From assembly GCA_902797695.1 (NCBI GenBank), contig CADBTW010000079.1, positions 1 through 64,000 on the forward strand: a stretch of DNA of 64,000 nucleotides. The letters run 5' to 3'. A model generated the notes under the pieces. That model did no database searches. It was not told where the DNA came from and saw only the letters and a program-made list of their open reading frames with translations. The stretch is from an uncultured Sutterellaceae bacterium. GTDB lineage: Bacteria; Pseudomonadota; Gammaproteobacteria; Burkholderiales; Burkholderiaceae_F. Every line of letters starts with the position of its first letter. Position 1 is the stretch's first letter. The position numbers and the translations under genes are program-made. Shown here one piece after another: positions 16,383 to 26,136 of the stretch.

Positions 16383-18671
16383 CTACGCCGCCTTCGGGGC
16401 AGGGGCCGCGTCAGGCGTAGGGACCGCCGGACGATTCTTCACTTCCTCGCTGCACATCTTGTTCAGGTGGGTCTGCAGGAGGATAACGGTGCTGTAGCGG
16501 TTCAGGAGATCGCGGGCAACCTGCAGGAAGCTCATGTAGAGTTCGCAACCGCGAAGCGAGAGACCGTACCTGCCGATGTCGGAAAGGACAAATTCCTGAT
16601 ATTTGTCGAGCATTTCGTAACCGTTGCGGATCTTCGCCTGGAAGGCCGCCGTGTCGCCAGTGCTGACGCTGTAGCTTTCGATGTCCTTCTCAAGGTTCAC
16701 AAGAATGCCGGCCACGTCGTTCAGGCTCTTGCCGACCTCGTCCTTGAAGACACGATGACGGTTGGCGACATGTTCCTCAGCCTGTTCAGCAGTGCGTTGG
16801 AGCGTACGGCAGGCTTCCCTCATGCTGGAGAAGCTGCGGAAGTAGAAGAACTTGGCGTCATTGTCCTCGTGGCTCGAAGCGATGTGAAGTCCCATCTCGT
16901 AATAGAGGGAACGATCGGCAGACACGTTATCGAAGAAGTCGTTCACGTTGTTCGAAGCCTTCCGGAGGGCTTTCTCGTCATCCGCAAGGAACCCCCTGAT
17001 CACGCTCTGGAAAAGCGTGGTCGAAATGCGATAGTTCTTCGCGACTGACTTGCCGAGAAGATCCCGAACGCTGAAGCGGTCGGTCTTGCTCAGCTCAAGC
17101 CGCTCGTCGGCCTCCTTGTCCTTCTTGAGGAAGTTCGTCTTGATGATTACGTAGAGGGCGATCGCCATCATGATGACGCTTGCAACCTCTCCGCCCCAGA
17201 TCACGAGTGTGACGGCAAAGGCGGCGGCGACGAAGGCGGAGAACGCCGTAATGAACCAGCCGGAGACGACGGCGAAGACACCGGAAACACGGTAGACGGC
17301 AGTCTCGCGGTCCCACGCGCGGTCAGCGAAGGAAGAACCCATCGCGACCATGAAGGAAACGTACGTGGTCAAAAGCGGAAGCTTCAGGGAAGTCGCCATC
17401 GAGATCAGGATGGCAGTGAGAAGCAGGTTGATCGAGGCACGGACGGCGTCGAACGGAGGGGGCTCGGTGCCGATCGGCGGGATCACCGGCTCGAAGCGCT
17501 GGTCAATCGCCTTGTGGACGGGAGCCGGGATGCACTTCGAAACGGCGCGGCCGAGGACCATGGAACCGCGGACGATCAGGCGACCCGGAAGGGACGCGCC
17601 GAACTGCTCACGCTCGCCGCTGCGGCTGGAGGAAAGGTTGACGGAAGTCTCGAGAACCTTCCGGGCGCTCTTCGAGGTGTAGAGCGTGATCACCATGACG
17701 AGGCCGGAGAGCAGCAGGAAGATCGTGTTCGGCGGGATCGGGTTCGCGAGGTCCCACATGATGAAGCCGGAGGGATTGAACGAGCCGGAGGCAACGAAGA
17801 TGTTGTAGCTGTCAAGCGCCGCAATCGGGACGCCGACGAAGTTGACGAGGTCGTTCCCTGCGAACGCGAAGGCGAGGGCGAAGGTGCCTGCCAGAATGAT
17901 GATCTTGAAGACGTTCAGGTTGCAAAGCTTCATTCCGAGATGAAGCAAGACGCTCATCACGACAAAGATCGCGCCGGTGATCTGCCAGGTATAGGCGGCG
18001 AAGAACGCCTTCAGCTCCGGAGTCATGAAGGAAGCGCCCTTCGCGCCCTTCATGACGAGGAAGTAGAAGATCATCGCGATCGCGAAGCCGCCGTAGATGC
18101 CGCCGATCTTCTTGAAGACCTTCTCATAGTGGAAGGAGAAGATGAGGCGGGTCACGTACTGGACGAGGACGCCGCCGATGAACGCGATCACCACCGAGCA
18201 GAGAATCGCGGAAATCATCGCGAAGGCCTTGCTGCTGTTGATGTACCCGCCGAGCCCGGCAAGGGAAGCGCCGTTCGCGATAAGGCGGTTCGCGGCTGCG
18301 CCGGCCGCGGCCCCCAGGAGCTCGAAGACGATCGAAACGGTAGTGGAGGTCGGAAGGCCGAGGGAATTGAAGAAATTAAGCAAAAGAACGTCCGTGACCA
18401 TGACGCCGAAGTAGATCGCCATCACGTCAGTGAACGTAAAGAACTGGGGATGGAAGACGCCGGTCTTCGCGATCTCCATCATTCCGCCCGAGAAGGAGGC
18501 GCCGAGCAGGACGCCAGCGGCAGCAACGGCAAGGACCACCTTGAAGGAGGCGATCCGGCAGCCTATTGCAGCGTTCAGGAAGTTAACCGCGTCATTGCTT
18601 ACGCCAACGAACAGGTCGATGACGGCTAGCAAGGCGAGGAAGCCAAGTATTACCAGAAAGAATGTAGTCAT
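16383..18671 (-). CDS. PiT-family inorganic phosphate transporter with large cytoplasmic tail
   Basis: Low-affinity phosphate:cation symporter of the PiT (PHO4) family in the inner membrane. The duplicated family signature is seen in FVGVSNDAVNFLNAAIGCR (N-terminal repeat) and FAGNDLVNFVGVPIAALDSY (second repeat). Helices span about residues 1-340 and again about 410-500. The remaining 240 residues form a predicted soluble helical domain (about 520-740) with heptad-like stretches, for example FDNVSADRSLYYEMG and ACRTLQRTAEQAEEHV, that recalls PhoU-like bundles. At 762 residues it is much longer than E. coli PitA (499). No separate phoU is seen nearby. It is divergent from ubiE. Confidence 0.88.
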   Translation of the reverse strand: MTTFFLVILGFLALLAVIDLFVGVSNDAVNFLNAAIGCRIASFKVVLAVAAAGVLLGASFSGGMMEIAKTGVFHPQFFTFTDVMAIYFGVMVTDVLLLNFFNSLGLPTSTTVSIVFELLGAAAGAAANRLIANGASLAGLGGYINSSKAFAMISAILCSVVIAFIGGVLVQYVTRLIFSFHYEKVFKKIGGIYGGFAIAMIFYFLVMKGAKGASFMTPELKAFFAAYTWQITGAIFVVMSVLLHLGMKLCNLNVFKIIILAGTFALAFAFAGNDLVNFVGVPIAALDSYNIFVASGSFNPSGFIMWDLANPIPPNTIFLLLSGLVMVITLYTSKSARKVLETSVNLSSSRSGEREQFGASLPGRLIVRGSMVLGRAVSKCIPAPVHKAIDQRFEPVIPPIGTEPPPFDAVRASINLLLTAILISMATSLKLPLLTTYVSFMVAMGSSFADRAWDRETAVYRVSGVFAVVSGWFITAFSAFVAAAFAVTLVIWGGEVASVIMMAIALYVIIKTNFLKKDKEADERLELSKTDRFSVRDLLGKSVAKNYRISTTLFQSVIRGFLADDEKALRKASNNVNDFFDNVSADRSLYYEMGLHIASSHEDNDAKFFYFRSFSSMREACRTLQRTAEQAEEHVANRHRVFKDEVGKSLNDVAGILVNLEKDIESYSVSTGDTAAFQAKIRNGYEMLDKYQEFVLSDIGRYGLSLRGCELYMSFLQVARDLLNRYSTVILLQTHLNKMCSEEVKNRPAVPTPDAAPAPKAA

Positions 18672-19000
18672 TTATCGTTTGCAACGCTCAATACCGGGCA
18701 GCAGCCGCCTTCACCTCAGGCAAGCTCCAGATACACTCCCGCCCGCAGAGTTTTTGGAACGATGCAATTTTGCTGGCCGATCTTCTGCTCCCTGTCAGCC
18801 TTGTGTAAATTTTTCGTATGGGATTGAACGGTCTTCGGCAGGCTCACCAAAGCGAGGCTCTCCCCGAGGATCGCTCCGGAAAAGGGCGGGGAAAAGACAA
18901 GAAAAACGGCCGCGAATCAAATACGGCCGCTATCGAATTCAGCTAGACTTACCGCTCGCAAATTTTCAAGGCGTGCGCCACAGGGCGGAAAGCGGTAAGC
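18672..19000. other. Divergent intergenic region between the phosphate transporter and ubiE
   Basis: A 329-base gap without a credible gene. It contains a direct repeat CGGCCGC (within 18905-18935) and, at its right end, a 9-bp inverted repeat enclosing the ubiE ribosome binding site. Promoters for both flanking genes must lie here, but no convincing hexamer pair was found. Confidence 0.5.
18948..18999 (+). promoter_or_regulatory. Inverted repeat able to mask the ubiE ribosome binding site
   Basis: CTTACCGCT (18948-18956) is exactly complementary to AGCGGTAAG (18991-18999), which ends one base before the ubiE ATG and contains the GGTAAG ribosome binding site. If the transcript starts upstream of 18948, the stem would cover the site. 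A regulatory role is inferred only. Confidence 0.4.
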
Positions 19001-19768
19001 ATGGCGGGAAGCAATTTAGATAAGAACGCAGAAGGCGGGGGAAAGACCGATTTCGGCTTCTCCCAGGTGAACGAGGCGGAGAAAGAGGAGAAGGTAAAGG
19101 AGGTCTTCGACTCCGTTGCCCCGAAATACAACCTCATGAACGACGTGCTCTCCTTCGGCATGCACAGGCTCTGGAAGCGCCATGCCGAAGCGGTCGCCGC
19201 CGTGAAGCCCGGCATGAAGGTCCTCGACATTGCATCCGGAACCGCGGACCTCGCGCTGAGGTTCGCCCGGGACGCCGGCGAAACCGGCGAGGTGTGGGCG
19301 ACGGACATCAACCGCGAAATGCTGAAGATCGGCGCGCAGCGGATCCGCTCGGAAGGGCTTCCCGGCCATGTAGCGCTCTGCGACTGCGAGCAGCTCCCGT
19401 TCCCCGACGACACCTTTGACATTGTTACTGTTTCCTTCGGCCTTCGGAACATGACCCACAAGGATCGGGCGCTCCGGGAAATGTGCCGCGTCACGAAGCC
19501 CGGCGGCAGGACGCTCGTCCTCGAGTTCTCGCGCTGCGACCGCTGGCTTGCGCCTTTTTACGATTTTTACTCATTTAAATTTATGCCTTGGCTAGGATCT
19601 AAGATAGCTGGCGATCATGACAGCTACGAGTACCTGGTCGAGTCCATCCGCCGCCATCCGCCGCAGGCAGAGCTTGCGGAGATGATGCGGCAGGCCGGGT
19701 TCGCGTCTGTTAGCTGGAAGAACCTGACGTTCGGAATCTGCGCGCTGCATGTCGGGCAGAAGGCCTGA
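19001..19768 (+). CDS. ubiE: Demethylmenaquinone/ubiquinone C-methyltransferase
   Basis: SAM-dependent methyltransferase acting in the last steps of menaquinone and/or ubiquinone synthesis. Family marks: VFDSVAPKYNLMNDVLSFGM near residue 40, SAM motif I VLDIASGTADLAL, and SFGLRNMTHKDRALREM followed by KPGGRTLVLEFS. The length of 255 residues is normal. Which quinone is made cannot be decided here. It is followed 63 bases later by the Tim44-like gene, a frequent betaproteobacterial pairing. The start ATG at 19001 sits immediately after an inverted repeat that could hide its ribosome binding site. Confidence 0.96.
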   Translation: MAGSNLDKNAEGGGKTDFGFSQVNEAEKEEKVKEVFDSVAPKYNLMNDVLSFGMHRLWKRHAEAVAAVKPGMKVLDIASGTADLALRFARDAGETGEVWATDINREMLKIGAQRIRSEGLPGHVALCDCEQLPFPDDTFDIVTVSFGLRNMTHKDRALREMCRVTKPGGRTLVLEFSRCDRWLAPFYDFYSFKFMPWLGSKIAGDHDSYEYLVESIRRHPPQAELAEMMRQAGFASVSWKNLTFGICALHVGQKA

Positions 19769-19831
19769 GGCAGTCATCTGCCTTGGCCGACGCTGCCGCC
19801 CGCTTGTTTTTCTCTCTTCTTAGGAAAGGAC

Positions 19832-20770
19832 ATGAATAAGTTTCTCCCCCTTCTAGCTGCCGGGATCATGGTGCTTGCCATGGCCACAAACGCTGACGCC
19901 GCAAGGCGGTTCGGCGGCGGAATGAGCTTCGGGCGGCCCGCTCCGGCCCAGATGGCCCCGATGCAGAACAAGGGGATCGCCGCCCCTTCGGCGCAGCGCC
20001 CGCAGGCTGCGCCCCAGCAGCAGAAGGCCGCGCCCGCCCAGGGCCCCGCTGCGCAGCCCAAGCCCGCCAGCCCGCTCCGCGGCATGCTGATGGGTGCCGC
20101 GGCGGCGCTTGGCATCGCGGCGCTTGCCCATTACCTCGGAATCGGCGAGGAGCTCGCGACGATCCTCATGTTCGCCCTCGCCGCACTCGTGATCCTCTCC
20201 GTGATCCGCTTTTTCCTCGCGCGTCGGCGCCAGCCCGCTCCGGCTCCCGTGACGAGCGGCATGGAATACCGGAGGAGCGAGCCTCGGGCCGCAGCCCAGC
20301 AGTTCCAGCCTGCGGCCTTCCAGGGCGAAACCCGTGCCGGGTCTGTCCTTGACGAGTTCCAGAACAAGGCCGCGGCGAGCCCCGCGTCGCCCTCCGGGTT
20401 TGACGAATCGTCCTTCCTCGAGGAAAGCAAGAAGAACTTCGTGAAGCTCCAGGACGCCTGGAGCACCGGCAATGTCCTCCAGCTGAGCGACTTCTGCACG
20501 GACGAGGTCTTCACGATCCTTACGCACCAGCTTCGCGAGCGCCACGGGGAAAAGCTCCAGATTGCCGTTCAGGCGCTTGACGCCAAGCTGCTCGGCGTGA
20601 TGACGGAAGGGAACGAGTATGTCGCCGCCATTCATTTCACGGGCCGTCTCGACGTGTCGGGCGAGACCCGCGAAATCGAAGACGTGAACGAAGTCTGGAC
20701 CCTGACGAAGCCTGTTTCCGGAAACGGCGAGGGCTGGCTTCTCGCCGGCATCCAGCAGGTTGAGCCGTAG
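19832..20770 (+). CDS. Tim44-like domain membrane protein
   Basis: A 312-residue protein with a signal peptide or N-terminal anchor (MNKFLPLLAAGIMVLAMATN). A low-complexity Gln/Ala/Pro segment follows (about 40-75), then two hydrophobic segments (about 80-130, including LATILMFALAALVILSVIRF). The C-terminal Tim44-like domain covers about 190-310 (FVKLQDAWSTGNVLQLSDFC; EDVNEVWTLTKP). Bacterial members of this family have no firm function; homology is to the mitochondrial import-motor tether. The ATG at 19832 is preceded by AGGAAAGG. It sits after ubiE and is closed by a strong terminator at 20805. Confidence 0.85.
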   Translation: MNKFLPLLAAGIMVLAMATNADAARRFGGGMSFGRPAPAQMAPMQNKGIAAPSAQRPQAAPQQQKAAPAQGPAAQPKPASPLRGMLMGAAAALGIAALAHYLGIGEELATILMFALAALVILSVIRFFLARRRQPAPAPVTSGMEYRRSEPRAAAQQFQPAAFQGETRAGSVLDEFQNKAAASPASPSGFDESSFLEESKKNFVKLQDAWSTGNVLQLSDFCTDEVFTILTHQLRERHGEKLQIAVQALDAKLLGVMTEGNEYVAAIHFTGRLDVSGETREIEDVNEVWTLTKPVSGNGEGWLLAGIQQVEP

Positions 20771-20804
20771 CTCTATATAGTTAGGCAGAAGCTCTTTCCC
20801 ATAG

Positions 20805-20862
20805 AAAACATCCTCCCGGCGTCCTCCCTTTCCCCAAGGGAGTGCCGGGAGGATGTTTTTTT
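20805..20862 (+). terminator. Strong terminator after the Tim44-like gene
   Basis: A long stem of ACATCCTCCCGGC with GCCGGGAGGATGT (about 20808-20856) encloses a second small hairpin (CTCCCTT/AAGGGAG) and is followed by seven T residues. Confidence 0.92.
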
Positions 20863-20988
20863 GCTTCCCGGGAAAGCGGCGCGCCCCCCTCCGCGCGCGG
20901 ATTCCCCGCAATCCGGCCGATGATTCCCCGAAGTTTGATCTATGTGAAACTTAAGGACATTTCTCCGCCCATGAACGGACCTCAGGTG

Positions 20989-21016
20989 TTCACATTTCTC
21001 TTGTGATTCTTAAAAT
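20989..21016 (+). promoter_or_regulatory. sigma-70 promoter of the sodium:solute symporter gene
   Basis: TTCACA (20989-20994), 16 bases, then TAAAAT (21011-21016); each hexamer has five of six consensus bases. Transcription would start near 21023, about 70 bases before the ATG. Confidence 0.7.
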
Positions 21017-21093
21017 CCACGCTCGCTTTTGAGGTATCGGTTTTTCGGCTTTTTTCCCTTAACCCCCTTTTGTCAGCAGTGGAGGACTTGGAC

Positions 21094-22560
21094 ATGTCTC
21101 TGATCGGATTCGTGATCCTCTACATGGCCGTGTCGATCGGTATCGGCCTTTATGCCGCGACTCGCGTCAAGACGACGCAGGACTATGCCCTTGCAGGCCG
21201 TTCCCTGCCGCTCGCCATGGTGATTACGGCGACGTTCGCGACGTGGTTCGGGTCCGAAACCGTCCTCGGGCTTCCGGGCCGTTTCATCGAGGGGGGCATC
21301 GCCGGCGTGATCGAGGAGCCCTTCGGCTCCGGAATGGCGCTCATCCTGGTGGGCGCGTTCTTCGCCTCGAAGCTCTACAAGATGAATCTCCTCACGATCG
21401 GGAGCTTCTACCGTCACCGCTATGGAAAGGGAATTGAGCTTGCCTGCTCGATCTTCATCATCCTCTCCTACCTCGGATGGGTCGCCGCGCAGGTTTCCGC
21501 CCTAGGGCTCGTGCTGAACCTCGTGACCGAAGGCGCAATTTCCGTCACGCTCGGCATGGTTATCGGAACATTCGTCGTGCTTTTCTACACGATGTACGGC
21601 GGCATGTGGTCCGTTGCCCTCACGGACTTCTTCCAGATGATCCTCATCGTCGCCGGCCTGGTCGTCATCGCGTTCTTCGCGGGCGACATGGCGGGAGGCG
21701 CCGACAAGGTCGTTGCCTACGCGAGCGAGAAGAACCTCTTCAACCCGTGGCCGGAGATGACGCTTCACGGCTGGCTCTTCTGGATTTCCGCCGCCATGAC
21801 GATGATGATCGGCTCCATTCCGCAGCAGGACGTGTTCCAGCGCGTCATGTCCGCGAAGTCGGGGAAGGTCGCCGTTGCCGGCCCGATCATCGGCGGCGTC
21901 TTCTATATCTTCTTTGCGGCCGTGCCGATGTTCATCGTGATCGCCTCCATCCTCGTGATGCCCGACGTGTCCGGCAAGATGCTCGCCGAGGATCCCCAGC
22001 AGCTTCTTCCCACGATGATCCGCGACTACATGCCGATGTGGCTTCGCGTGCTCTTCTTCGGCGCCGTGCTCTCTGCCGTCATGTCGACCGCTTCCGCGAC
22101 GATCCTCGCGCCTTCCACGACCTTCGTGGAAAACGTGCTGAAGAACTTCGTCCACGTGAGCGACAAGCATGAGGTCCGGACGATGCGCGCCACCGTTCTT
22201 GTCTTCACTCTCCTCGTGCTCGTCTACGCGCTCTCCGTTGAGGGCACGGCGATCTACGACATGGTCGCGATGGCCTACCAGTTCCCGGTGGTTGGCGCCT
22301 TCTGGCCGCTCGTCCTCGGACTCTACTGGAAGCGCGCGACGACCCTCGGTGCCGCCTGCTCCATCGTGCTCGGGGGCGCCGCCTGGGTGATCCTTACGGT
22401 GACTCCGCTCGGTGAGGTGATCCCGTGCGTTCTCGGGGGATTTGTGATCGCGGGCATCGCGATGGTTGCCGGTTCGCTCGTCCCGGTTGAAGCGAACCGC
22501 CGCCACGTGGCCCGCTGGGCCCGCGAGAGCAAGCTGGTCGAATACCGTCCGGTGGCCTGA
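21094..22560 (+). CDS. Sodium:solute symporter (SSS family)
   Basis: Inner-membrane Na+-coupled importer of 488 residues with about 13 hydrophobic segments. The start is placed at the ATG at 21094 because GGAGG lies 8 bases upstream; a TTG at 21070 would add eight residues. Family features: early MSLIGFVILYMAVSIGIGLY, the DYALAGRSLPL motif after helix 1, and YTMYGGMWSVALTDFFQMIL, the classic SSS segment in the middle. TASATILAPSTTFVENV resembles the sodium-site helix 8. The substrate (an amino acid, sugar or organic acid) cannot be assigned. It is transcribed alone between two terminators. Confidence 0.88.
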   Translation: MSLIGFVILYMAVSIGIGLYAATRVKTTQDYALAGRSLPLAMVITATFATWFGSETVLGLPGRFIEGGIAGVIEEPFGSGMALILVGAFFASKLYKMNLLTIGSFYRHRYGKGIELACSIFIILSYLGWVAAQVSALGLVLNLVTEGAISVTLGMVIGTFVVLFYTMYGGMWSVALTDFFQMILIVAGLVVIAFFAGDMAGGADKVVAYASEKNLFNPWPEMTLHGWLFWISAAMTMMIGSIPQQDVFQRVMSAKSGKVAVAGPIIGGVFYIFFAAVPMFIVIASILVMPDVSGKMLAEDPQQLLPTMIRDYMPMWLRVLFFGAVLSAVMSTASATILAPSTTFVENVLKNFVHVSDKHEVRTMRATVLVFTLLVLVYALSVEGTAIYDMVAMAYQFPVVGAFWPLVLGLYWKRATTLGAACSIVLGGAAWVILTVTPLGEVIPCVLGGFVIAGIAMVAGSLVPVEANRRHVARWARESKLVEYRPVA

Positions 22561-22592
22561 TCGAGCAGTTCGCCTCCTCCCGGGCAAGGCTG

Positions 22593-22626
22593 AAAAGGCG
22601 CTCTCCTTTGTAGGAGGGCGCCTTTC
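22593..22626 (+). terminator. Rho-independent terminator after the symporter gene
   Basis: AAAGGCGCTCTCC pairs with GGAGGGCGCCTTT around loop TTTGTA, followed by a T-rich tract. It lies about 35 bases after the stop and just before glmU. Confidence 0.88.
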
Positions 22627-22669
22627 TTCTTTACAATCGTGGAAATGATTTTTTCGGGGGTTTTTCCCT

Positions 22670-24034
22670 ATGAATATCGTGATTCTGGCGGCCGGCATGG
22701 GCAAGCGCATGCATTCGGGCCTGCCCAAGGTGCTGCAGCCCGTCGCGGCAAGGCCGATGATCTCGCGAGTCGTGGAGACTGCCGAAGGCCTCGGAGAGGG
22801 AAAGGTGGTCGTGGTGATCGGCCACGGCGGTGAGCTCGTGAGGGAAAGGCTCGCCGGCGATCCCCGAGTCGGGTTCACACTCCAGCCCGAGCAGCTGGGG
22901 ACCGGTGACGCCCTTCGCTGCGCGCTTCCGCTCCTTGACGAATCCGATCCAAAGACCCTTGTCCTCCTCGGAGACGTGCCTCTCATCAGGACAGAGACCC
23001 TCTCGGCGCTCTGCCGGGAAGCTGAGGACGGGATCGGGCTTCTCACGGTCAATCTCGGGAACCCCACCGGTTACGGGCGAATCGTCAAGGTGTGCGGCTC
23101 GGTCCGGAGAATCGTCGAAGAGAAGGACGCGACCCCGGAAGAGAAGAAGATCCGCGAGGTGAACACTGGCATCATGGTTCTCCCGACCCGGCGCCTCAGG
23201 GACTGGGCAGGCCGCCTTACGAACGAGAACGCCCAAGGAGAGTTTTACCTGACGGACTTCATCGGGTTCGCCGCAGGGGACGGCGTCACCGTTCGCTCGA
23301 CCGTCGCGGCCGATCCGGACGAAGTGATGGGCGTGAACAGCAAGCGGGAGCTTGCCGCCGCCGAGCGCGCCTTCCAGCGCCGCGAGGCGGAGAAACTCCT
23401 TGACGCCGGAGTGACTCTCGCAGATCCCGCGCGGATCGATGTCCGCGGGATGCTTGAGTGCGGGCAGGACGTTTCGATTGACGTCGGCTGCGTCTTCGAA
23501 GGCCACGTGAAGCTCGGGAACCGGGTCCGGATCGGCGCCTACTGCGTCCTCAGGGACACGGAAGTCGCGAACGACACTGAGATCCTCGCCTTCACACATT
23601 CCGATGGCGCTTCCGTCGGCGAAGAGGCCCGGATCGGTCCCTTTACCCGGCTGCGCCCGGGAGCCCAGCTCGGCCGCGAGACCCACGTCGGCAACTTCTG
23701 CGAGATCAAGAAGAGCACGATTGGAACCGGCAGCAAGGTGAACCACCTCTCCTATATAGGAGACACGACGATGGGCGCGCACGTGAACATCGGCGCCGGT
23801 ACCATTACCTGCAACTATGACGGCGTGAACAAGTTCAGGACGGAAATCGGTGACGATGCCTTCATCGGTTCCGACACCCAGCTTGTTGCTCCGGTCTCCG
23901 TCGGCCGCGGCGCGACGCTTGGCGCCGGCACGACCCTCACGCGGAACGCCCCCGAAGGTAAACTCACCCTTTCACGGGCTCGCCAGGTGACGGTCGAAGG
24001 CTGGCAGCGTCCCCAGAAGAAAGCGTCGAAGTAA
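22670..24034 (+). CDS. glmU: Bifunctional UDP-GlcNAc pyrophosphorylase / glucosamine-1-phosphate acetyltransferase
   Basis: GlmU acetylates glucosamine-1-phosphate and couples it to UTP, giving UDP-GlcNAc for peptidoglycan and lipid A. The uridyltransferase domain (about 1-230) starts [20 protein letters not shown], holding the GXG...RM...PK nucleotide motif. It is followed by a left-handed beta-helix of hexapeptide repeats (about 250-440). There, [20 protein letters not shown] and [14 protein letters not shown] mark the acetyltransferase site. The 454 residues match the family. A possible -10 TACAAT lies at 22632. glmS follows after 24 bases, placing two consecutive steps of the UDP-GlcNAc route in one unit. 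Confidence 0.97.
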   Translation: MNIVILAAGMGKRMHSGLPKVLQPVAARPMISRVVETAEGLGEGKVVVVIGHGGELVRERLAGDPRVGFTLQPEQLGTGDALRCALPLLDESDPKTLVLLGDVPLIRTETLSALCREAEDGIGLLTVNLGNPTGYGRIVKVCGSVRRIVEEKDATPEEKKIREVNTGIMVLPTRRLRDWAGRLTNENAQGEFYLTDFIGFAAGDGVTVRSTVAADPDEVMGVNSKRELAAAERAFQRREAEKLLDAGVTLADPARIDVRGMLECGQDVSIDVGCVFEGHVKLGNRVRIGAYCVLRDTEVANDTEILAFTHSDGASVGEEARIGPFTRLRPGAQLGRETHVGNFCEIKKSTIGTGSKVNHLSYIGDTTMGAHVNIGAGTITCNYDGVNKFRTEIGDDAFIGSDTQLVAPVSVGRGATLGAGTTLTRNAPEGKLTLSRARQVTVEGWQRPQKKASK

Positions 24035-24058
24035 ACACAATACATAAGGACAGAAGAC

Positions 24059-25891
24059 ATGTGCGGCATTGTTGCGGCCTCCAGTCGGAGGAACATCACC
24101 CCGATTCTTCTTGAGGGCCTGAGGCGGCTCGAGTACCGGGGATACGACTCCTGCGGTGTCGCCGTTGTCGGAAGGGACGGAGCGCTTCGCCGCGCCCGTA
24201 CCGTCAAGCGGGTCGCGGACCTGATGCGCCAGGCGGACGAGGAGAAGCTCGAGGGGTTCGATGGAATTGCCCACACCCGGTGGGCGACGCACGGGGCGCC
24301 CGAGGTCCGGAACGCCCATCCGATCGTCTCCCATGGCGAGATCGCCATCGTCCACAACGGCATCATCGAGAACTACGCCGAGCTGAAGCTGGAGCTTCTC
24401 GCGGAAGGCTACGAGTTCGCGAGCCAGACGGACACGGAAGTCATCGCGCACCTCGTCTACCGCTATTTCCGCGGCAACCTGCTCGAAGCCGTGACGAAGA
24501 CCGTGACCCGGCTCCGCGGAACGTTCGCCATTGCCGTCTGCTCGACGAAGGCCCCGGGAACCGTGGTCGGGGCGAGGAGGGGCTCCCCGCTCGTCCTCGG
24601 GCTCGGGGACGGGGAGAATTTCCTCGCGTCCGACGTCCTCGCGCTTGCCGGAGTAACCGAGCGGTTCTTCTTCCTCGAGGAGGACGACATCGCGGAAATC
24701 ACCCCTGATTCCGCCCGGATCTTCCGCGCGGGCCCCGAAGGAAACCCTGTTCCGACGAACCGCACGGTGAAGATCGTTTCGGCCCACGACAACGACGTGG
24801 CGCTCGGGCCCTTCAGCCACTACATGCAGAAGGAAATCTTCGAGCAGCCCCGCGCGATCGCCGACACGCTTGAGGGGATCGCCGGGATCACCCCGAGCAT
24901 CTTCGGGCCGGACGCCGGAAACGTGCTCCAGGGCACGGGAAGGATCCTGATCCTCGGCTGCGGGACGAGCTTCTACGCCGGACTCACCGCAAAGTACTGG
25001 ATGGAGGCAATAGCCGGAATCCCGTGCGAGGTTGAGATCGCGAGCGAATACCGCTATCGGATTTCGGTTCCGCACGATGACACGCTCGTCGTCTGCATTT
25101 CCCAGTCCGGCGAAACGCTCGACACGCTCGCTGCACTCGATCATGCCCGGTCGCTCGGAATGGAGAAGACGCTCGCGATCTGCAACGTCTCGACCTCCGA
25201 GCTTGTGCGGAAGTGCCTTCTCCACTACATCACCCGGGCAGGGACCGAAATCGGGGTCGCCTCGACGAAGGCGTTCACGACGCAGCTCGCGGCCCTCTAC
25301 CTCCTCACCCTCGTCCTCGCGAAGCTCTGCGGACGGCTGGGTCCAGGGGAAGAGGCCTCAAGGCTCGCGGCTCTTCGCCACGTTCCGTCGTCGATTCAGG
25401 CCGTGCTCGCGCTCGAGCCCCAGATCATGGCGTTTGCCGATGTCTTCGCAACGAAGAAGAACGCTCTTTTCCTCGGGCGCGGGATCCATTATCCCGTGGC
25501 ACTGGAAGGCGCGCTGAAGCTTAAGGAAATCAGCTATATCCACGCGGAGGCTTATCCGGCCGGGGAACTGAAGCACGGTCCGCTCGCACTGGTCGACAGC
25601 TCGATGCCAGTCGTCACCGTGGCCCCGAACGACAGGCTGCTCGAGAAGCTGAAGGGAAACATGGCCGAAGTAAGCGCCCGGGGCGGTGAGCTTTATGTGT
25701 TTGCGGACGGCGACTCCTCGATTGAGTCCGGGGACCGCATCCATGTGATCAGGCTGCCGGAGAACTACGGGGATCTCTCCCCGCTTCTCCATGTCGTCGC
25801 GCTACAGCTTCTCGCCTATCACACGGCGCTCGGGAAGGGTACGGACGTAGACAAGCCGAGAAACCTCGCAAAGTCCGTGACGGTTGAATAA
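24059..25891 (+). CDS. glmS: Glutamine:fructose-6-phosphate aminotransferase (isomerising)
   Basis: GlmS makes glucosamine-6-phosphate from fructose-6-phosphate and glutamine, the first committed step of UDP-GlcNAc synthesis. Cys2 of [11 protein letters not shown] is the glutaminase nucleophile; [12 protein letters not shown] and [11 protein letters not shown] belong to the same domain. Two SIS domains follow, with [17 protein letters not shown] and [11 protein letters not shown], and a typical C-terminal KSVTVE end. It has 610 residues (609 in E. coli). It is co-oriented with glmU. No glmS ribozyme-like leader is possible in the 24-base gap. Confidence 0.97.
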   Translation: MCGIVAASSRRNITPILLEGLRRLEYRGYDSCGVAVVGRDGALRRARTVKRVADLMRQADEEKLEGFDGIAHTRWATHGAPEVRNAHPIVSHGEIAIVHNGIIENYAELKLELLAEGYEFASQTDTEVIAHLVYRYFRGNLLEAVTKTVTRLRGTFAIAVCSTKAPGTVVGARRGSPLVLGLGDGENFLASDVLALAGVTERFFFLEEDDIAEITPDSARIFRAGPEGNPVPTNRTVKIVSAHDNDVALGPFSHYMQKEIFEQPRAIADTLEGIAGITPSIFGPDAGNVLQGTGRILILGCGTSFYAGLTAKYWMEAIAGIPCEVEIASEYRYRISVPHDDTLVVCISQSGETLDTLAALDHARSLGMEKTLAICNVSTSELVRKCLLHYITRAGTEIGVASTKAFTTQLAALYLLTLVLAKLCGRLGPGEEASRLAALRHVPSSIQAVLALEPQIMAFADVFATKKNALFLGRGIHYPVALEGALKLKEISYIHAEAYPAGELKHGPLALVDSSMPVVTVAPNDRLLEKLKGNMAEVSARGGELYVFADGDSSIESGDRIHVIRLPENYGDLSPLLHVVALQLLAYHTALGKGTDVDKPRNLAKSVTVE

Positions 25892-26024
25892 GACCGGGGC
25901 TGCCGGAGCACCTGCCCGGGCCCCCTACCGCAAAAGAGGGAAGGCCGGCAATTTATTGGGGTTTTCCCTGTCAACAGGTTGGGGACCGACCGGCAAGTTG
26001 CGTACAATCGCTCTTAAACATGAC

Positions 26025-26048
26025 TGAACGTTCGTTCAATTTTGAACG
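26025..26048. promoter_or_regulatory. Probable TetR-family operator upstream of the RND efflux operon
   Basis: Three half-sites of the type TGAACG/CGTTCA form two overlapping dyads: TGAACG-TT-CGTTCA (26025-26038) and CGTTCAA-TT-TTGAACG (26033-26048). This arrangement resembles operators of AcrR/TtgR-like TetR repressors. It lies about 90 bases before the adaptor gene and just after a possible -10 TACAAT at 26003-26008. The repressor is probably the TetR gene at 32059. Confidence 0.65.
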
Positions 26049-26136
26049 GACAGAATGCACCTGCGCTTTTCTCAGCCAGGCGCGCAAGCGAATTCCGTAT
26101 TTGAAAAGCAAAGATCTAAACGTGGGGATCAACAAA

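Larger units (their letters stand above)
20771..21093 (+). other. Intergenic region before the sodium:solute symporter gene
   Basis: It holds the terminator at 20805-20862 and the promoter at 20989-21016. The leader of about 70 bases up to the start codon is T-rich. No gene is seen. Confidence 0.6.
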
